From positions 1 to 64,000 of the forward strand of contig METK01000019.1 of NCBI GenBank assembly GCA_001771315.1: DNA of 64,000 nucleotides, in the 5' to 3' direction. Each line of letters begins with the position of its first letter. Position 1 is the first letter of the stretch. Below, piece by piece: positions 43,229 through 52,185 of the stretch. Origin of the DNA: a candidate division TM6 bacterium RIFCSPHIGHO2_12_FULL_36_22. Its GTDB lineage: Bacteria; Babelota; Babeliae; Babelales; UBA12409. Under the pieces are notes generated by a model. The model had not been told where the DNA came from. It did no database searches and was given only the letters and a program-made list of their open reading frames with translations. Both the position numbers and the translations under genes were made by a program.

Positions 43229-44692
43229 ATGTCAAAAACACCTTCAATTTTAGATACGTATACGGACTATGAAACCACCATTGGTATTGAAGTTCATGTT
43301 CAATTACAAACAAAAAGTAAAATTTTCTGTTCCTGCTTAAACACAGTGTCAGATCAACCAAATACAAATATTTGCCAAATATGTTCTGGCTATCCTGGAG
43401 TACTTCCAGTACTTAATAAAGAAGTGGTAACAAAAGCTATACTTGCCGGATTGGCAACCAATTGTTCCATTAGTCATTTATCACATTTTGACAGAAAACA
43501 TTACTTCTATCCTGATCTTCCAAAAGGCTTCCAAATTACACAAGGTGCACATCCAATTTGCACAGAAGGTTATGTTCCTATCACATTAGAAAATGGTTCT
43601 ATTAAAAATATTCGTTTAATGAGAATTCATATTGAAGAAGATGCTGGTAAGAATATTCATTCAACAAATAGCAATGAAAGCTTTGTAGATCTTAATCGTG
43701 CTGGCACACCATTATTGGAAATTGTTACCTATCCAGATATTTCAAGTACTTATGAAGCAAAAACATACTTAAAAGCATTGCGCAACATCGTTACGTATTT
43801 AAGAATTTGTTCTGGTAACATGGAAGAAGGAGCTTTTCGAGCTGATACAAATATCTCCGTTCGTAAAAAAGGAGAAAAGAAGCTTGGAACTCGTTGTGAA
43901 CTTAAAAATATTAACTCATTCAAATTCATTGGTGATGCAACTGAATATGAAATACAGCGTCAAATAGAGACGCTTGAATCTGGTGGTAGAATTATACAGG
44001 AAACACGTCTGTGGGATACCAATAAAAAACAATCTTTCCCTATGCGCTCTAAAGAGGAAGCAGCAGATTATCGCTATTTCCAAGAACCAGATTTGCCACT
44101 TATTGAAGTTGGTACAGAATGGATTGAACGTATTGCAAGTGGCATGCCGGAACTCCCAGCACATAAATTTGATCGTTTAATTCGCGAATATAATCTTTCT
44201 GAATATGAAGCTGATATTTTAATAGATAATCCAGAAATTGCAGAGTATTTTGAAGCTACAATCAAAGTATTCAGAAGTAAGCAAATCATCAACTGGGTGC
44301 TTCGCGATGTTCTTGGTTATCTTAAAGAACAAAAACTTACTTTTAGCGACTTTAATGTTACCCCAGAAAGATTAGCACAAATTATTGAGCTATTAGAAAC
44401 AGGCAAAATTAATAGTAGTGCCGCTCGAGAAGTGTTTGAAATTGTGGCTAAAACTGGTGGTAATCCAATAGATATCGTCAAAGAAAAAGGCCTTGAGCAA
44501 ATTGGTTCTGCCGATGAACTTGAAAAAATTGTTGCAGAAATTATTGAAGCTAATCCAGAACAAGTTGAACAATTTAAAGCTGGTAAAGACCGCATTCTTG
44601 GTTTCTTTGTCGGTATGGCTATGAAAGAAACCAAAGGTAAAGGTAATCCTAAATTATTACAAGAATTAGTAAAAAAATATCTAACTAAATAA
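43229..44692 (+). CDS. gatB: Aspartyl/glutamyl-tRNA amidotransferase subunit B
   Basis: A 487-residue kinase-amidase subunit that activates and amidates Glu-tRNA-Gln (or Asp-tRNA-Asn) with GatA and GatC. TTIGIEVHVQLQTKSKIFCS, the block CQICSGYPGVLPVLN, HFDRKHYFYPDLPKGFQITQ and RIHIEEDAGK are diagnostic; the C-terminal YqeY-like tail domain (AREVFEIVAKTGGNPIDIV) is complete. Presence of GatB suggests indirect glutaminylation in this organism. GatA and GatC are not in the window. Confidence 0.95.
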   Translation: MSKTPSILDTYTDYETTIGIEVHVQLQTKSKIFCSCLNTVSDQPNTNICQICSGYPGVLPVLNKEVVTKAILAGLATNCSISHLSHFDRKHYFYPDLPKGFQITQGAHPICTEGYVPITLENGSIKNIRLMRIHIEEDAGKNIHSTNSNESFVDLNRAGTPLLEIVTYPDISSTYEAKTYLKALRNIVTYLRICSGNMEEGAFRADTNISVRKKGEKKLGTRCELKNINSFKFIGDATEYEIQRQIETLESGGRIIQETRLWDTNKKQSFPMRSKEEAADYRYFQEPDLPLIEVGTEWIERIASGMPELPAHKFDRLIREYNLSEYEADILIDNPEIAEYFEATIKVFRSKQIINWVLRDVLGYLKEQKLTFSDFNVTPERLAQIIELLETGKINSSAAREVFEIVAKTGGNPIDIVKEKGLEQIGSADELEKIVAEIIEANPEQVEQFKAGKDRILGFFVGMAMKETKGKGNPKLLQELVKKYLTK

Positions 44693-44708
44693 TCACATAA
44701 GAAAAATC

Positions 44709-44830
44709 GTCAACTACTCCCCCCTAAAGGAGGGAGCTTGTAGCTAAGGAATTAACTTGCTACAGTAGGCCAATTGACTGGTGCCCAGATGCATAGCCAT
44801 TGGCCATACACCATCTCCTACTTATATTCC
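44709..44830 (-). ncRNA. Predicted omega (reRNA) guide RNA region
   Basis: In IS605-type elements the guide RNA overlaps the 3' end of tnpB and runs to the right end, with the guide taken from the flank just outside. By that rule the RNA would span the last tnpB codons and the terminal hairpin, with guide bases from 44708 downward. This is a rule-based prediction; only the hairpin is seen. Confidence 0.4.
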
Positions 44831-45887
44831 GAGCTGCATTGAGATCTGCATTGAGCTCAAGACCACACGAACATCTATAAGTGGATTGATTCTTTCTATT
44901 ACTTTTTTTTACAATTCCACACTGAGGGCACTGTTGTGATGTATATTGAGGATCAACATACTCTACATATACTCCGAGAAGCTCTGCAAAGGATGTAATA
45001 ATATCTGCAAGCCTTTTAAAGCTCCATCTATTGAGATACTTTCGATGCTTCTTCCGAGCCTTGCCCTTGGTTCCACAACTATCTCTAATGCCAGTTAATT
45101 TTTCAAGTACAAGCGTATCTCCTGGATTCAGAGTCGCAAAGAGCATCTTTACTAGTCGGTGATCACAATTTACCTTAAACCGTCTCACTCTGCCTGATAG
45201 CCACTTAAGATGTCGTTTGGCAGATTTCGTGCCTGCGGATTGTAATCGTGAAATCAATAAATAATATAATCTTTCTTTATTTTTCGATTCTCCTTCTTCA
45301 TAGAACTTATTGTCTGATGTAACAAAGGCATGCTTAATACCCCTATCAATACCGATAACTCTACCGGTTCTTTCTGGCTTTTCAACTTCTTTTACAAATG
45401 TCAGCCATAAGACTAACCGTCCACGACTATCAAAGCCAATCCTACCTGACTGACAATGCCATTGCTCAAACCTTTTTGCATGTTTATGCCATAGCAACGG
45501 TACTTTGATTCTCTTGCCTTGAGTAGTTATCGAAGCTGTTTCTCGTGTTTTATCAAACGATAGAGTATTTTTATCTAAACGTATTGGTACCAAGCCAGAC
45601 TGAGGCTTAGATGCCTTCTTGCCTTTACGCAAGCGAGCTCTTACTGAAAGCACTGTTTCGCATGCTGTATCACGAGCTACACATAGATATTGGGATTTAA
45701 GGCCTAATAATTCTTTTAAGAAGTAATATGTTTTTTCATGCAGCTCTTTTTTTACCGGATGGTCCATCGACCAAGCGTAGTCTAAACAAGCGTTGTATGC
45801 TTGTGAAAATAGTTTAATCGTCTGAATTAATATTTCTTTTTGTTGCTCATTTAGATTAAGTGGAAACACAACTGTTTTTTGTGCCAT
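44760..45887 (-). CDS. tnpB: TnpB RNA-guided nuclease
   Basis: A 375-residue TnpB, ancestor-type relative of Cas12. The RuvC triad is complete: Asp181 in GIDRGIKHAF, Glu262 in LVLEKLTGI and Asp348 in LNADLNAARN; the zinc finger uses CPQC (320-323) and CSC (339-341). TnpB proteins cut DNA next to a short adjacent motif, guided by RNA from the element end, which helps the element persist. The frame is intact, so activity is likely. A shorter relic lies at 17166. Confidence 0.95.
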   Translation of the reverse strand: MAQKTVVFPLNLNEQQKEILIQTIKLFSQAYNACLDYAWSMDHPVKKELHEKTYYFLKELLGLKSQYLCVARDTACETVLSVRARLRKGKKASKPQSGLVPIRLDKNTLSFDKTRETASITTQGKRIKVPLLWHKHAKRFEQWHCQSGRIGFDSRGRLVLWLTFVKEVEKPERTGRVIGIDRGIKHAFVTSDNKFYEEGESKNKERLYYLLISRLQSAGTKSAKRHLKWLSGRVRRFKVNCDHRLVKMLFATLNPGDTLVLEKLTGIRDSCGTKGKARKKHRKYLNRWSFKRLADIITSFAELLGVYVEYVDPQYTSQQCPQCGIVKKSNRKNQSTYRCSCGLELNADLNAARNISRRWCMANGYASGHQSIGLL

Positions 45888-46054
45888 CTGCCTATCTTCA
45901 ATTACATACTCTTTTAAGCTATATTTATGCTACCATATATGCTATATTTTTACCAGTTAAAATACAGTCAATCAGCCAAGCAAAATTACATTTTTACTTT
46001 GGCTGAAATACCTCCCCGAGGTGAACCACGGGGTATCCAGGTCATAGGAAGAAA

Positions 46055-46516
46055 ATGAAAAAACTACTGCTTATTTCTACGCTTCTAAGTTTTAGTTGCA
46101 TTCAAGCCGTAATCGAAGGTCCCGCAACAGATAAATCTGAATCTGCAGCTGAAAGATTACTCGCAGCAGCTCAAGACAAAACAAGCCAACTCAATAGAAT
46201 ACAACTTTATATTTTTGATAACCACGCAATTCGTTCTTTTAAAGAACATGGAACTGTTAATGGTCTTCCAAAATATGGAGTCGCTATAGCTAATGTAAGG
46301 AGTGGCATGTTTATACATGTTCCAGCTCGTTTACGTGGGTCTGGAGTAAAACCAACTGATAATGAACTTGATAAACTGGCAAAACTCATTGGCATTTTGC
46401 CAGAAACATTAGAATCGGGTGACAATTTGCAACTTGCTGATGCAATCTTGATAGGAACCAATGATCGCAAAGCAATAGAGTTATTTTTAGCACGAGAAGA
46501 ACTACATAAAAAGTAG
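46055..46516 (+). CDS. Secreted protein, unknown function
   Basis: A 153-residue protein with signal peptide (KKLLLISTLLSFSCIQAV; a Cys at about 15 could be a weak lipobox). The mature part contains RSFKEHGTVNGLPKYGVAIA and a later helical region (DELDKLAKLIGILPETLESG). I recognise no domain. It lies just outside the left end of the TnpB element, whose insertion may have displaced its promoter. The 524 bases after it hold only a decayed gene. Confidence 0.65.
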   Translation: MKKLLLISTLLSFSCIQAVIEGPATDKSESAAERLLAAAQDKTSQLNRIQLYIFDNHAIRSFKEHGTVNGLPKYGVAIANVRSGMFIHVPARLRGSGVKPTDNELDKLAKLIGILPETLESGDNLQLADAILIGTNDRKAIELFLAREELHKK

Positions 46517-46524
46517 CTTCTCAA

Positions 46525-46836
46525 TCATTTTTGATTGTAATAGACATTGGTTTGATTTGTTAAGTTATAAACTTTTTTATGCTCAAAAGCCCAACTTCTA
46601 AAATTGTATGCAGCCTGCATCGTTGCAGCTTCCCAAAAGAAAGTTAAAAAAAGCTTTCGTGGGTTATTATAATGTTGAGAAACTTCTTGAACCTGCCAAT
46701 ACTTTTCCCATGACCATAGTGCAAAAAGTAATCCTTGAGCAACATGTTCATGATCTTTGCATAAATTTTTTACAAGTGCTTGCTTGAAAAGGCATGTAGC
46801 AAAGAATGGGTAGTGATGGATGCTTATAAACGAAGA
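46525..46836 (-). pseudogene. Decayed gene fragment, 3' part of unknown protein
   Basis: An open frame of 103 codons from an in-frame TAG (complement 46837-46839) to TGA (complement 46525-46527). It reads as normal protein (HHYPFFATCLFKQALVKNLC; ALWSWEKYWQVQEVSQHYNN; AATMQAAYNFRSWAFEH) but has no ATG, GTG or TTG in the first 70 codons. Upstream, 46840-47000 encodes a weakly similar segment (QPFITHSCLLLKAL) in another frame. Best read as a broken gene with a partly duplicated front. The rest up to 47040 shows no gene. Confidence 0.6.
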
Positions 46837-47040
46837 CTACTTTGTGAGAATGAGTACGAACGTACTTCTTGGTCTTGTTAACGTAAGAGCTTTTAGTAAC
46901 AAGCAGGAATGGGTAATAAAAGGTTGTATAAAAACTTCATGATGATTATAACTTTCTGTTTAAAGATTCAAATAACTATAACTGCTAGTTGAATATTTGT
47001 CAAAGCAGGTCTAGACTAAAGCTAAGAAAAAAGGCCGCCG

Positions 47041-47757
47041 ATGATAAAAGAATTTTTGTATATCGCAAATTGGAAAGCTTACTTTACACACAACGAAGTA
47101 AGCACCTGGATGACTCAATATAAGAACCAACTAGTTTCCTTAAGCGTTAATAAAAGTGTAGTTATTTGTCCTTCTTTTACTGAAATCACAACCATCAATG
47201 CTTGGTTGAAAGATACGGATATTAAGCTTGGTGCTCAAGACTGTGCCCCTGAATTAACCGGGGCTTATACTGGCCAAGTATCCGCTAGTTCACTGAAAGA
47301 GCTAGGATGTGATTATTGTATTATTGGACACAGTGAACAACGAAATCATCAAAGCGATGGAATTATTGCCGACAAGGCACAAGTTCTTATTTCACAAGGT
47401 ATCACTCCTATTATTTGTGTTGGAGAAACACATGAACAACGGGAAGCGCTCCAAACAAATCAAGTAATCAAAAATCAACTTGAATCCATCTTGAAGTTAA
47501 ATATGAATAATCTTCAACCAATAATAGCCTATGAACCTATCTGGGCCATTGGGACAGGAATATTACCAACGAATACTCAAATTATCAAAGCAATAGATTT
47601 CATCAAAAGTTGTTTTGAATCGACTGATATACGCATGATTTATGGTGGAAGTATTACAAGTGAAACGAGTGAAGCGTTAAAAGAAATTGAAAACTTGGAT
47701 GGCTTTCTGATAGGAAAAGCAAGTACCGATATCCAAGAGCTGGAAAAAATAGTATAA
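47041..47757 (+). CDS. tpiA: Triosephosphate isomerase
   Basis: A 238-residue TIM barrel enzyme interconverting DHAP and glyceraldehyde-3-phosphate. Catalytic residues are visible: Lys in IANWKAY, His in CIIGHSEQR and Glu in AYEPIWAIGTG, plus the phosphate loop IYGGSIT and GFLIGKAS. Slightly shorter than the usual 250. It heads the run tpiA-secG-mlaE-mlaF-hisS, with 43 bases to secG. With gpmI it shows that lower glycolysis is retained. Confidence 0.95.
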   Translation: MIKEFLYIANWKAYFTHNEVSTWMTQYKNQLVSLSVNKSVVICPSFTEITTINAWLKDTDIKLGAQDCAPELTGAYTGQVSASSLKELGCDYCIIGHSEQRNHQSDGIIADKAQVLISQGITPIICVGETHEQREALQTNQVIKNQLESILKLNMNNLQPIIAYEPIWAIGTGILPTNTQIIKAIDFIKSCFESTDIRMIYGGSITSETSEALKEIENLDGFLIGKASTDIQELEKIV

Positions 47758-47800
47758 TACATAAAAATGGTTATCCTAAATACATGCATGGAGAAATAAA

Positions 47801-48091
47801 ATGTTATATGGTTTACTTGCTACGTTATTTGTGTTTTGCTCAGTATTAATTGTACTTCTTGTGTTACTTCAAAAAGGTAAAGGTAGCATGGGGCTTGGTG
47901 CTATGGGTGGTAGTCAACAACAATTATTTGGCGGATCTGGTGGTCAGGATATATTTCAAAAAGCTACCTGGATTTTGGGCATAATTATCATGTTTGGATC
48001 ATTTGGCTTAGCATATTATCGAACACATCATGTATCATCATTTGCAAGCTATCATGTACCAACTTCACAGCAACCAATTCAAGGCGAATAA
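47801..48091 (+). CDS. secG: Preprotein translocase subunit SecG
   Basis: A 96-residue membrane protein with two spans. The first (LLATLFVFCSVLIVLLVLLQ) is followed by the SecG signature KGKGSMGLGAMGGSQQQLFG and the second span is ATWILGIIIMFGSFGLAYYR. It assists SecYEG in export, needed for the many signal-peptide proteins in this region. The tpiA-secG neighbourhood is common in bacteria. Confidence 0.93.
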   Translation: MLYGLLATLFVFCSVLIVLLVLLQKGKGSMGLGAMGGSQQQLFGGSGGQDIFQKATWILGIIIMFGSFGLAYYRTHHVSSFASYHVPTSQQPIQGE

Positions 48092-48113
48092 GACTTAAAA
48101 TAAAGGAGCTCTT

Positions 48114-48899
48114 TTGATAATTCAAATTATTAATTGGATTGGTCAGACGAGTCTTAATCTTTGTGGCTCTATTGGCACATTTATTTTATTTTTCGTTACG
48201 ACAGTTCGTACACTTATTTCAACACAACTTCGAATCACCAAGCTTTTTGAACAAATGGATAGGATCGGTGTTAATTCACTAATTATTACCGTCATTACCG
48301 GTACATTTGCAGGCGCGGTACTTGCAGTACAAAGCTATAAAGGTTTCAAACAATTTGGTGGAGAAGAATTTTTAGGACCAGTGGTCGCATTAAGTATGGC
48401 TCGTGAAATAGGTCCTGTTCTTACAGGACTTATGGTTACAGCTCGTGCAGGCTCATCTATAACAGCCGAGCTTGGAACAATGGCAATCACAGAACAAATT
48501 GATGCATTAAGAACATTAAGTATTAATGTTTTTCAGTATCTCATTATCCCACGTGTATTAGCTGCTACAATTATTCTTCCTTTCTTAACGCTCTTTTCCA
48601 TAATATTTGGGGTACTTGGTGGGTATCTTGTATCAACCAAAGTTCTCGGACTAACTACAGAGCAATATACCTCAGGCATTAAAGAAATGGTTGAAATGTA
48701 TGATATTATTGGTGGACTAATTAAAGGAAGTATTTTTGGTCTAATTATGGCTACCGTTGGATGTTACAAAGGTTATGCAACAGCTGGTGGCGCTCGTGGT
48801 GTTGGTATATCAACAACACAAAGCGTTGTACTTAGTTCCATATTGATTATCATCGCCAACTACTTTTTAGCAATCATCCTCTTTGGTCCGTTGAGTTAA
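48114..48899 (+). CDS. mlaE: MlaE-type lipid ABC transporter permease
   Basis: A 261-residue permease with five to six spans. TVITGTFAGAVLAVQSYKGF, GPVVALSMAREIGPVLTGLM and ARAGSSITAELGTMAITEQI are the MlaE (DUF140) signature. With MlaF and an MCE protein it moves phospholipids between inner and outer membrane. The start is TTG 48114 behind AAGGAG; no better codon is near. mlaF follows after eight bases. The MCE partner gene is at 18403, in the gsp operon. Confidence 0.93.
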   Translation: MIIQIINWIGQTSLNLCGSIGTFILFFVTTVRTLISTQLRITKLFEQMDRIGVNSLIITVITGTFAGAVLAVQSYKGFKQFGGEEFLGPVVALSMAREIGPVLTGLMVTARAGSSITAELGTMAITEQIDALRTLSINVFQYLIIPRVLAATIILPFLTLFSIIFGVLGGYLVSTKVLGLTTEQYTSGIKEMVEMYDIIGGLIKGSIFGLIMATVGCYKGYATAGGARGVGISTTQSVVLSSILIIIANYFLAIILFGPLS

Positions 48900-48907
48900 G
48901 GAAAAAG

Positions 48908-49693
48908 ATGATAGAGATTATTAACTTACGCAAAAAATTTGGAAATCGCTGGATAACCAATGGTGTTAATCTTGAGATCCCTAAAAATAAAATGACCGTC
49001 ATTATCGGTCGCTCTGGAGAAGGAAAGTCTGTTCTTCTTAAACAGATTATTGGCCTAATTAAAGCAACTTCTGGAAAAGTTATCGTTGATGGCGTAGATA
49101 TTACCAAGTTGAATGAAACCGAACTACAAAAAATGTATAAAAAGTTCGGTTATGTTTTCCAGTTTGCAGCATTATTAGATTCTCTTAATGTTTTGGAAAA
49201 TATTGGTCTTACATTACTTGAACACAACAATATGCCAATGGAAGAGATCATTAAAATTGTTCGTGAAAAAATATCATTGGTTAACTTGAAACAGGAAATT
49301 TTGTACAAGTATCCTAACGAACTTTCCGGTGGTATGAAAAAGCGTGTTGGCTTAGCACGAACATTGGTTCGTAATCCCGAAATTATTTTATATGATGAAC
49401 CAACAACCGGCCTAGATCCCATAACATCACGCATCGTTCACGAACTTATGGCAGACATGCAAAAACGATTTCAAATTACATCTGTTGTTGTATCTCATGA
49501 TGTTGAAATTTTTAAATACGCTGATTATGTTGCACTTCTCAATGCCGGTAAAATTCGCTACTTTGGCGAAGCTAAAGATATTTGGGAATGTGATAATCCA
49601 TATGTATATCAATTTATACGTGGGCTAGCAAACGGACCTATGGGTGTCGATACACCAGTCGACCCATCTTATGGCCAAGAAGAGGATTTGTAA
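48908..49693 (+). CDS. mlaF: MlaF-type lipid ABC transporter ATPase
   Basis: A 261-residue ATPase with Walker A IIGRSGEGKSVLL, Q-loop YVFQFAALLDSLNV, signature LSGGMKKRVGLARTLVRNPE, Walker B ILYDEPTTGLDPIT and switch VVSHDVEIF. IGRSGEGKS and SGGMKKRV are typical of MlaF. The last 15 residues (PMGVDTPVDPSYGQEEDL) are a polar tail. hisS begins five bases after the stop. Confidence 0.93.
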   Translation: MIEIINLRKKFGNRWITNGVNLEIPKNKMTVIIGRSGEGKSVLLKQIIGLIKATSGKVIVDGVDITKLNETELQKMYKKFGYVFQFAALLDSLNVLENIGLTLLEHNNMPMEEIIKIVREKISLVNLKQEILYKYPNELSGGMKKRVGLARTLVRNPEIILYDEPTTGLDPITSRIVHELMADMQKRFQITSVVVSHDVEIFKYADYVALLNAGKIRYFGEAKDIWECDNPYVYQFIRGLANGPMGVDTPVDPSYGQEEDL

Positions 49694-49698
49694 AAATT

Positions 49699-50943
49699 AT
49701 GAATAAAATTAAAGGCACACAAGACTTTATCGATCTTCAATTATTTAATTTTATTATCGATAAAGCACGACAACAATGTGAGCAATATAATTTTTCGGAG
49801 ATTGCAACACCAATTTTAGAACCTACAGAGCTTTTCAAGCGTTCATTAGGAACCGAAACTGATGTCGTATCGAAAGAAATGTACACCGTAAACACTGGAC
49901 CTGATGGCGATAACATTTGCTTACGTCCAGAAGCAACAGCTTCTACTATTCGTGCATTTATAGAAAATAGTATTCAACATACGCCATGGAAAGTCTTTTC
50001 ATGGGGCGCAATGTTCCGTCATGAACGTCCACAAAAAGGTCGTTATAGACAATTTCATCAATTCAATCTAGAAGTAATCGGCTCTAATGCTATTGCAGAG
50101 GATGCATTATGTATCAAAATGCTCGATTCTCTATTCTCTGATAGCTTTGGTCTTAGTGAATATGCATTAATAATTAACTTTTTGGGTACACCTGAAGAAC
50201 GACATGCTTATGTTGTAATACTCGATAAGTATCTTGATGGTGTCATAGACAAAGCATGTAAGACATGTGCTGTACGTAAAGTTAGCAATATTTTACGTGT
50301 CTTTGATTGTAAAAATGAAACCTGTCAGTCACTTTATAAAAAAGCTCCAAAAATTATTGACCATTTAACAGAATCAGCTGAAGAATGGCAACAATTGCAA
50401 GAGCAGTTAACTCTGCTTTCTGTTTCTTATACTATAGACCCAAAATTGGTTCGTGGTCTTGATTATTATAGCAAGACAGTATTCGAGTTCGTTAGTTCAA
50501 ATCTCGGTTCACAGAACGCATTCTGTGGCGGTGGTCGCTATAATAATCTTGTTAAAACAATTGGTGGAAAAGAAGATCAACCATCAATCGGGGCATCCAT
50601 TGGTATAGAACGTCTGATGATGGTACTAGAGCCGATCAAGGATAAACTTGCATTACCACAACCAGCGGCGTTAACTATTCTCATTCCGCTTGCCGTAGAA
50701 CAACAAACTTTGGCATTGTTGATCGCACAAAATTTACATACCCACAAACTTTCATGCGATATTTTGTTTGAAGGTTCGGTTAAAAGTATGATGCGTAAAG
50801 CGAATAAGATGGGTGCTACATATACCGTACTACTTGGATCTGATGAACAAGTGACTCGTACTGCAACTGTTAAGAATATGATAACAGGCACGGAAGAAAA
50901 AATGGACCAGACAAAGCTGGCCCAATATCTTAAAAAAGTTTAA
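49699..50943 (+). CDS. hisS: Histidyl-tRNA synthetase
   Basis: A 414-residue class II synthetase. Motif 2 is FRHERPQKGRYRQFHQFNLE, the histidine-specific loops are LVRGLDYYSKTVFEF and GGGRYNNL, and motif 3 is SIGASIGIERLMM. The C-terminal anticodon domain ends KMDQTKLAQYLKKV. The codons for DQTKLA form a hairpin (50903-50924) that recurs downstream at 51633. Its last four bases overlap the end of the convergent secreted-protein gene. Weak ribosome site; translation probably coupled to mlaF. Confidence 0.95.
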   Translation: MNKIKGTQDFIDLQLFNFIIDKARQQCEQYNFSEIATPILEPTELFKRSLGTETDVVSKEMYTVNTGPDGDNICLRPEATASTIRAFIENSIQHTPWKVFSWGAMFRHERPQKGRYRQFHQFNLEVIGSNAIAEDALCIKMLDSLFSDSFGLSEYALIINFLGTPEERHAYVVILDKYLDGVIDKACKTCAVRKVSNILRVFDCKNETCQSLYKKAPKIIDHLTESAEEWQQLQEQLTLLSVSYTIDPKLVRGLDYYSKTVFEFVSSNLGSQNAFCGGGRYNNLVKTIGGKEDQPSIGASIGIERLMMVLEPIKDKLALPQPAALTILIPLAVEQQTLALLIAQNLHTHKLSCDILFEGSVKSMMRKANKMGATYTVLLGSDEQVTRTATVKNMITGTEEKMDQTKLAQYLKKV

Positions 50944-51431
50944 TCCACTTTAAAATCAGGTCTCATCGCTGGCTCTGTATTTGAACGTCGTCTTTTGGTT
51001 TCATTACTTTGATTTTTATTAGCATGACAATATAACTGTAACACTGGAGGTGCTGAAGAAGGACCACCTAACTTAGGAGATTGTAACGCACTTGATTTAT
51101 TAAAATCATTCATAGATACTCGTCGCTGTATCTGCGCCCGCTGATTAACAACAACAATTTGCCCATTCTCACCCACATACATTTCCATTTCTGGATCAAG
51201 AACACCCAAAGACATCTTGGATAAAATTAAGCAGACAAGTTCTTCTTGTCTTTCTCCAAAAATTTTCCCCACACGTTCAACTTTCTCAATCAGTCGTTTT
51301 CTTTCTTCGGAACTTACAGATGGAGGAGGAGGAGTTTCAAACTGTCGCTTACCACCCTCTGGTGTTCCAAAACCTTCATGTGACACAAGAAACAATGACA
51401 GAATAAACAAAAAATTAAAAACAATTTTCAT
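50940..51431 (-). CDS. Secreted protein, unknown function
   Basis: A 163-residue protein with signal peptide MKIVFNFLFILSLFLVSHEG. The mature part is proline/charge-rich (RQFETPPPPSVSSEERKRL), then a helix (RVGKIFGERQEELVCLILSK) and a basic, disordered C-terminus. I prefer ATG 51431, behind GGGGGTG, over 51443. The signal peptide resembles that of the gene at 51702 (MKxxFNxLFI...), suggesting a duplicated pair. No family recognised. Confidence 0.65.
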   Translation of the reverse strand: MKIVFNFLFILSLFLVSHEGFGTPEGGKRQFETPPPPSVSSEERKRLIEKVERVGKIFGERQEELVCLILSKMSLGVLDPEMEMYVGENGQIVVVNQRAQIQRRVSMNDFNKSSALQSPKLGGPSSAPPVLQLYCHANKNQSNETKRRRSNTEPAMRPDFKVD

Positions 51432-51632
51432 GCACACCCCCATAGAAATTGTATAATAAAAAATTAATACAATTCAACCTTATCATAGAATTATCTACAA
51501 TCTCAATGATTTTATTTATATTTGAATAAATGCGTTTTCATAAAGCAAATAAAGCGGGTATGTCAGTTACATCTAATAGCAGCAAATTATATTCGAATGA
51601 TTAAAAATATGGGGAATAGGCTCAACAAAATA

Positions 51633-51656
51633 TTGGACCAGACAAAGCTGGTCCAA
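51633..51656 (-). terminator. Hairpin copied from the hisS tail, likely terminator
   Basis: Perfect nine-base stem TTGGACCAG / CTGGTCCAA with loop ACAAAG, downstream of the minus-strand gene at 51702. A copy of 22 out of 23 bases lies inside the end of hisS (50903-50925). No long T run follows. The rest of the 270-base gap between the two secreted-protein genes shows no coding sequence. Confidence 0.5.
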
Positions 51657-51701
51657 ATAATATTGTAAAAAAAATTAATTTGTTTAACTGTTGACTTACT
51701 C

Positions 51702-52007
51702 TTATTGTCCTATAGTTTGAAGCTTTTCTGCATCAACTTTTGCTTGAAATAATACTTCAACTAAGCTACGACGTCTGCCAGTAGCCGTTACAGGGCGGGT
51801 TGATTTGGTTGTTGGTCGCTCTGTTCCATTTGGTGCCGGCACATAGCCACGTTCACAGTCATGATCGGCAACAACAACACGATTGTTATTTTTTTTTATA
51901 GCTAACAGTGCCTGTGCTGCGGTAAGGCCTTTATCTTCAACGCCAAAGCTCATGCAAGGCATAAAAAAGATTGTAAAAATAAATAAAGCATTGAAAGAAA
52001 GTTTCAC
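51702..52007 (-). CDS. Secreted protein, unknown function
   Basis: A 101-residue protein starting at GTG 52007, five bases after GGAGG; a longer start at 52019 is weaker. Signal peptide MKLSFNALFIFTIFFMPCMS. The mature part is short and basic (NGTERPTTKSTRPVTATGRR) with one cysteine at DHDCERG. Signal peptide resembles that of the gene at 50940, though the mature parts have diverged beyond recognition. Confidence 0.6.
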   Translation of the reverse strand: MKLSFNALFIFTIFFMPCMSFGVEDKGLTAAQALLAIKKNNNRVVVADHDCERGYVPAPNGTERPTTKSTRPVTATGRRRSLVEVLFQAKVDAEKLQTIGQ

Positions 52008-52185
52008 GGATACCTCCAAGAAAATTGTGGAATTAAAAAAATCTAATTTGGAACAAATTTACTATAGCACAGAAATTCATATCATTTCAAGTTTTTTATT
52101 TTTCATTTGAATCAAAGTTTTTTACAACTTAACAATGTTATAGTACAAATTATTAATTTAAAAAAACGATTTAATTTCTTTTTAA

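Larger units (their letters stand above)
44709..46038 (-). mobile_element. TnpB-only IS605/IS1341-type element
   Basis: The right end at 44709 is fixed by identity with the relic ending at 17467 (both end GTTGAC read in the element's direction). It holds a hairpin CTCCCTCCTTTAGGGGGGAG and one gene, tnpB. No tnpA transposase is present, so it could move only with a transposase from elsewhere. On the left, hairpins TCAGCCAA / TTGGCTGA (45972-46006) and CCCCG / CGGGG (46014-46033) suggest the left end, but its exact limit is uncertain. Confidence 0.75.
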
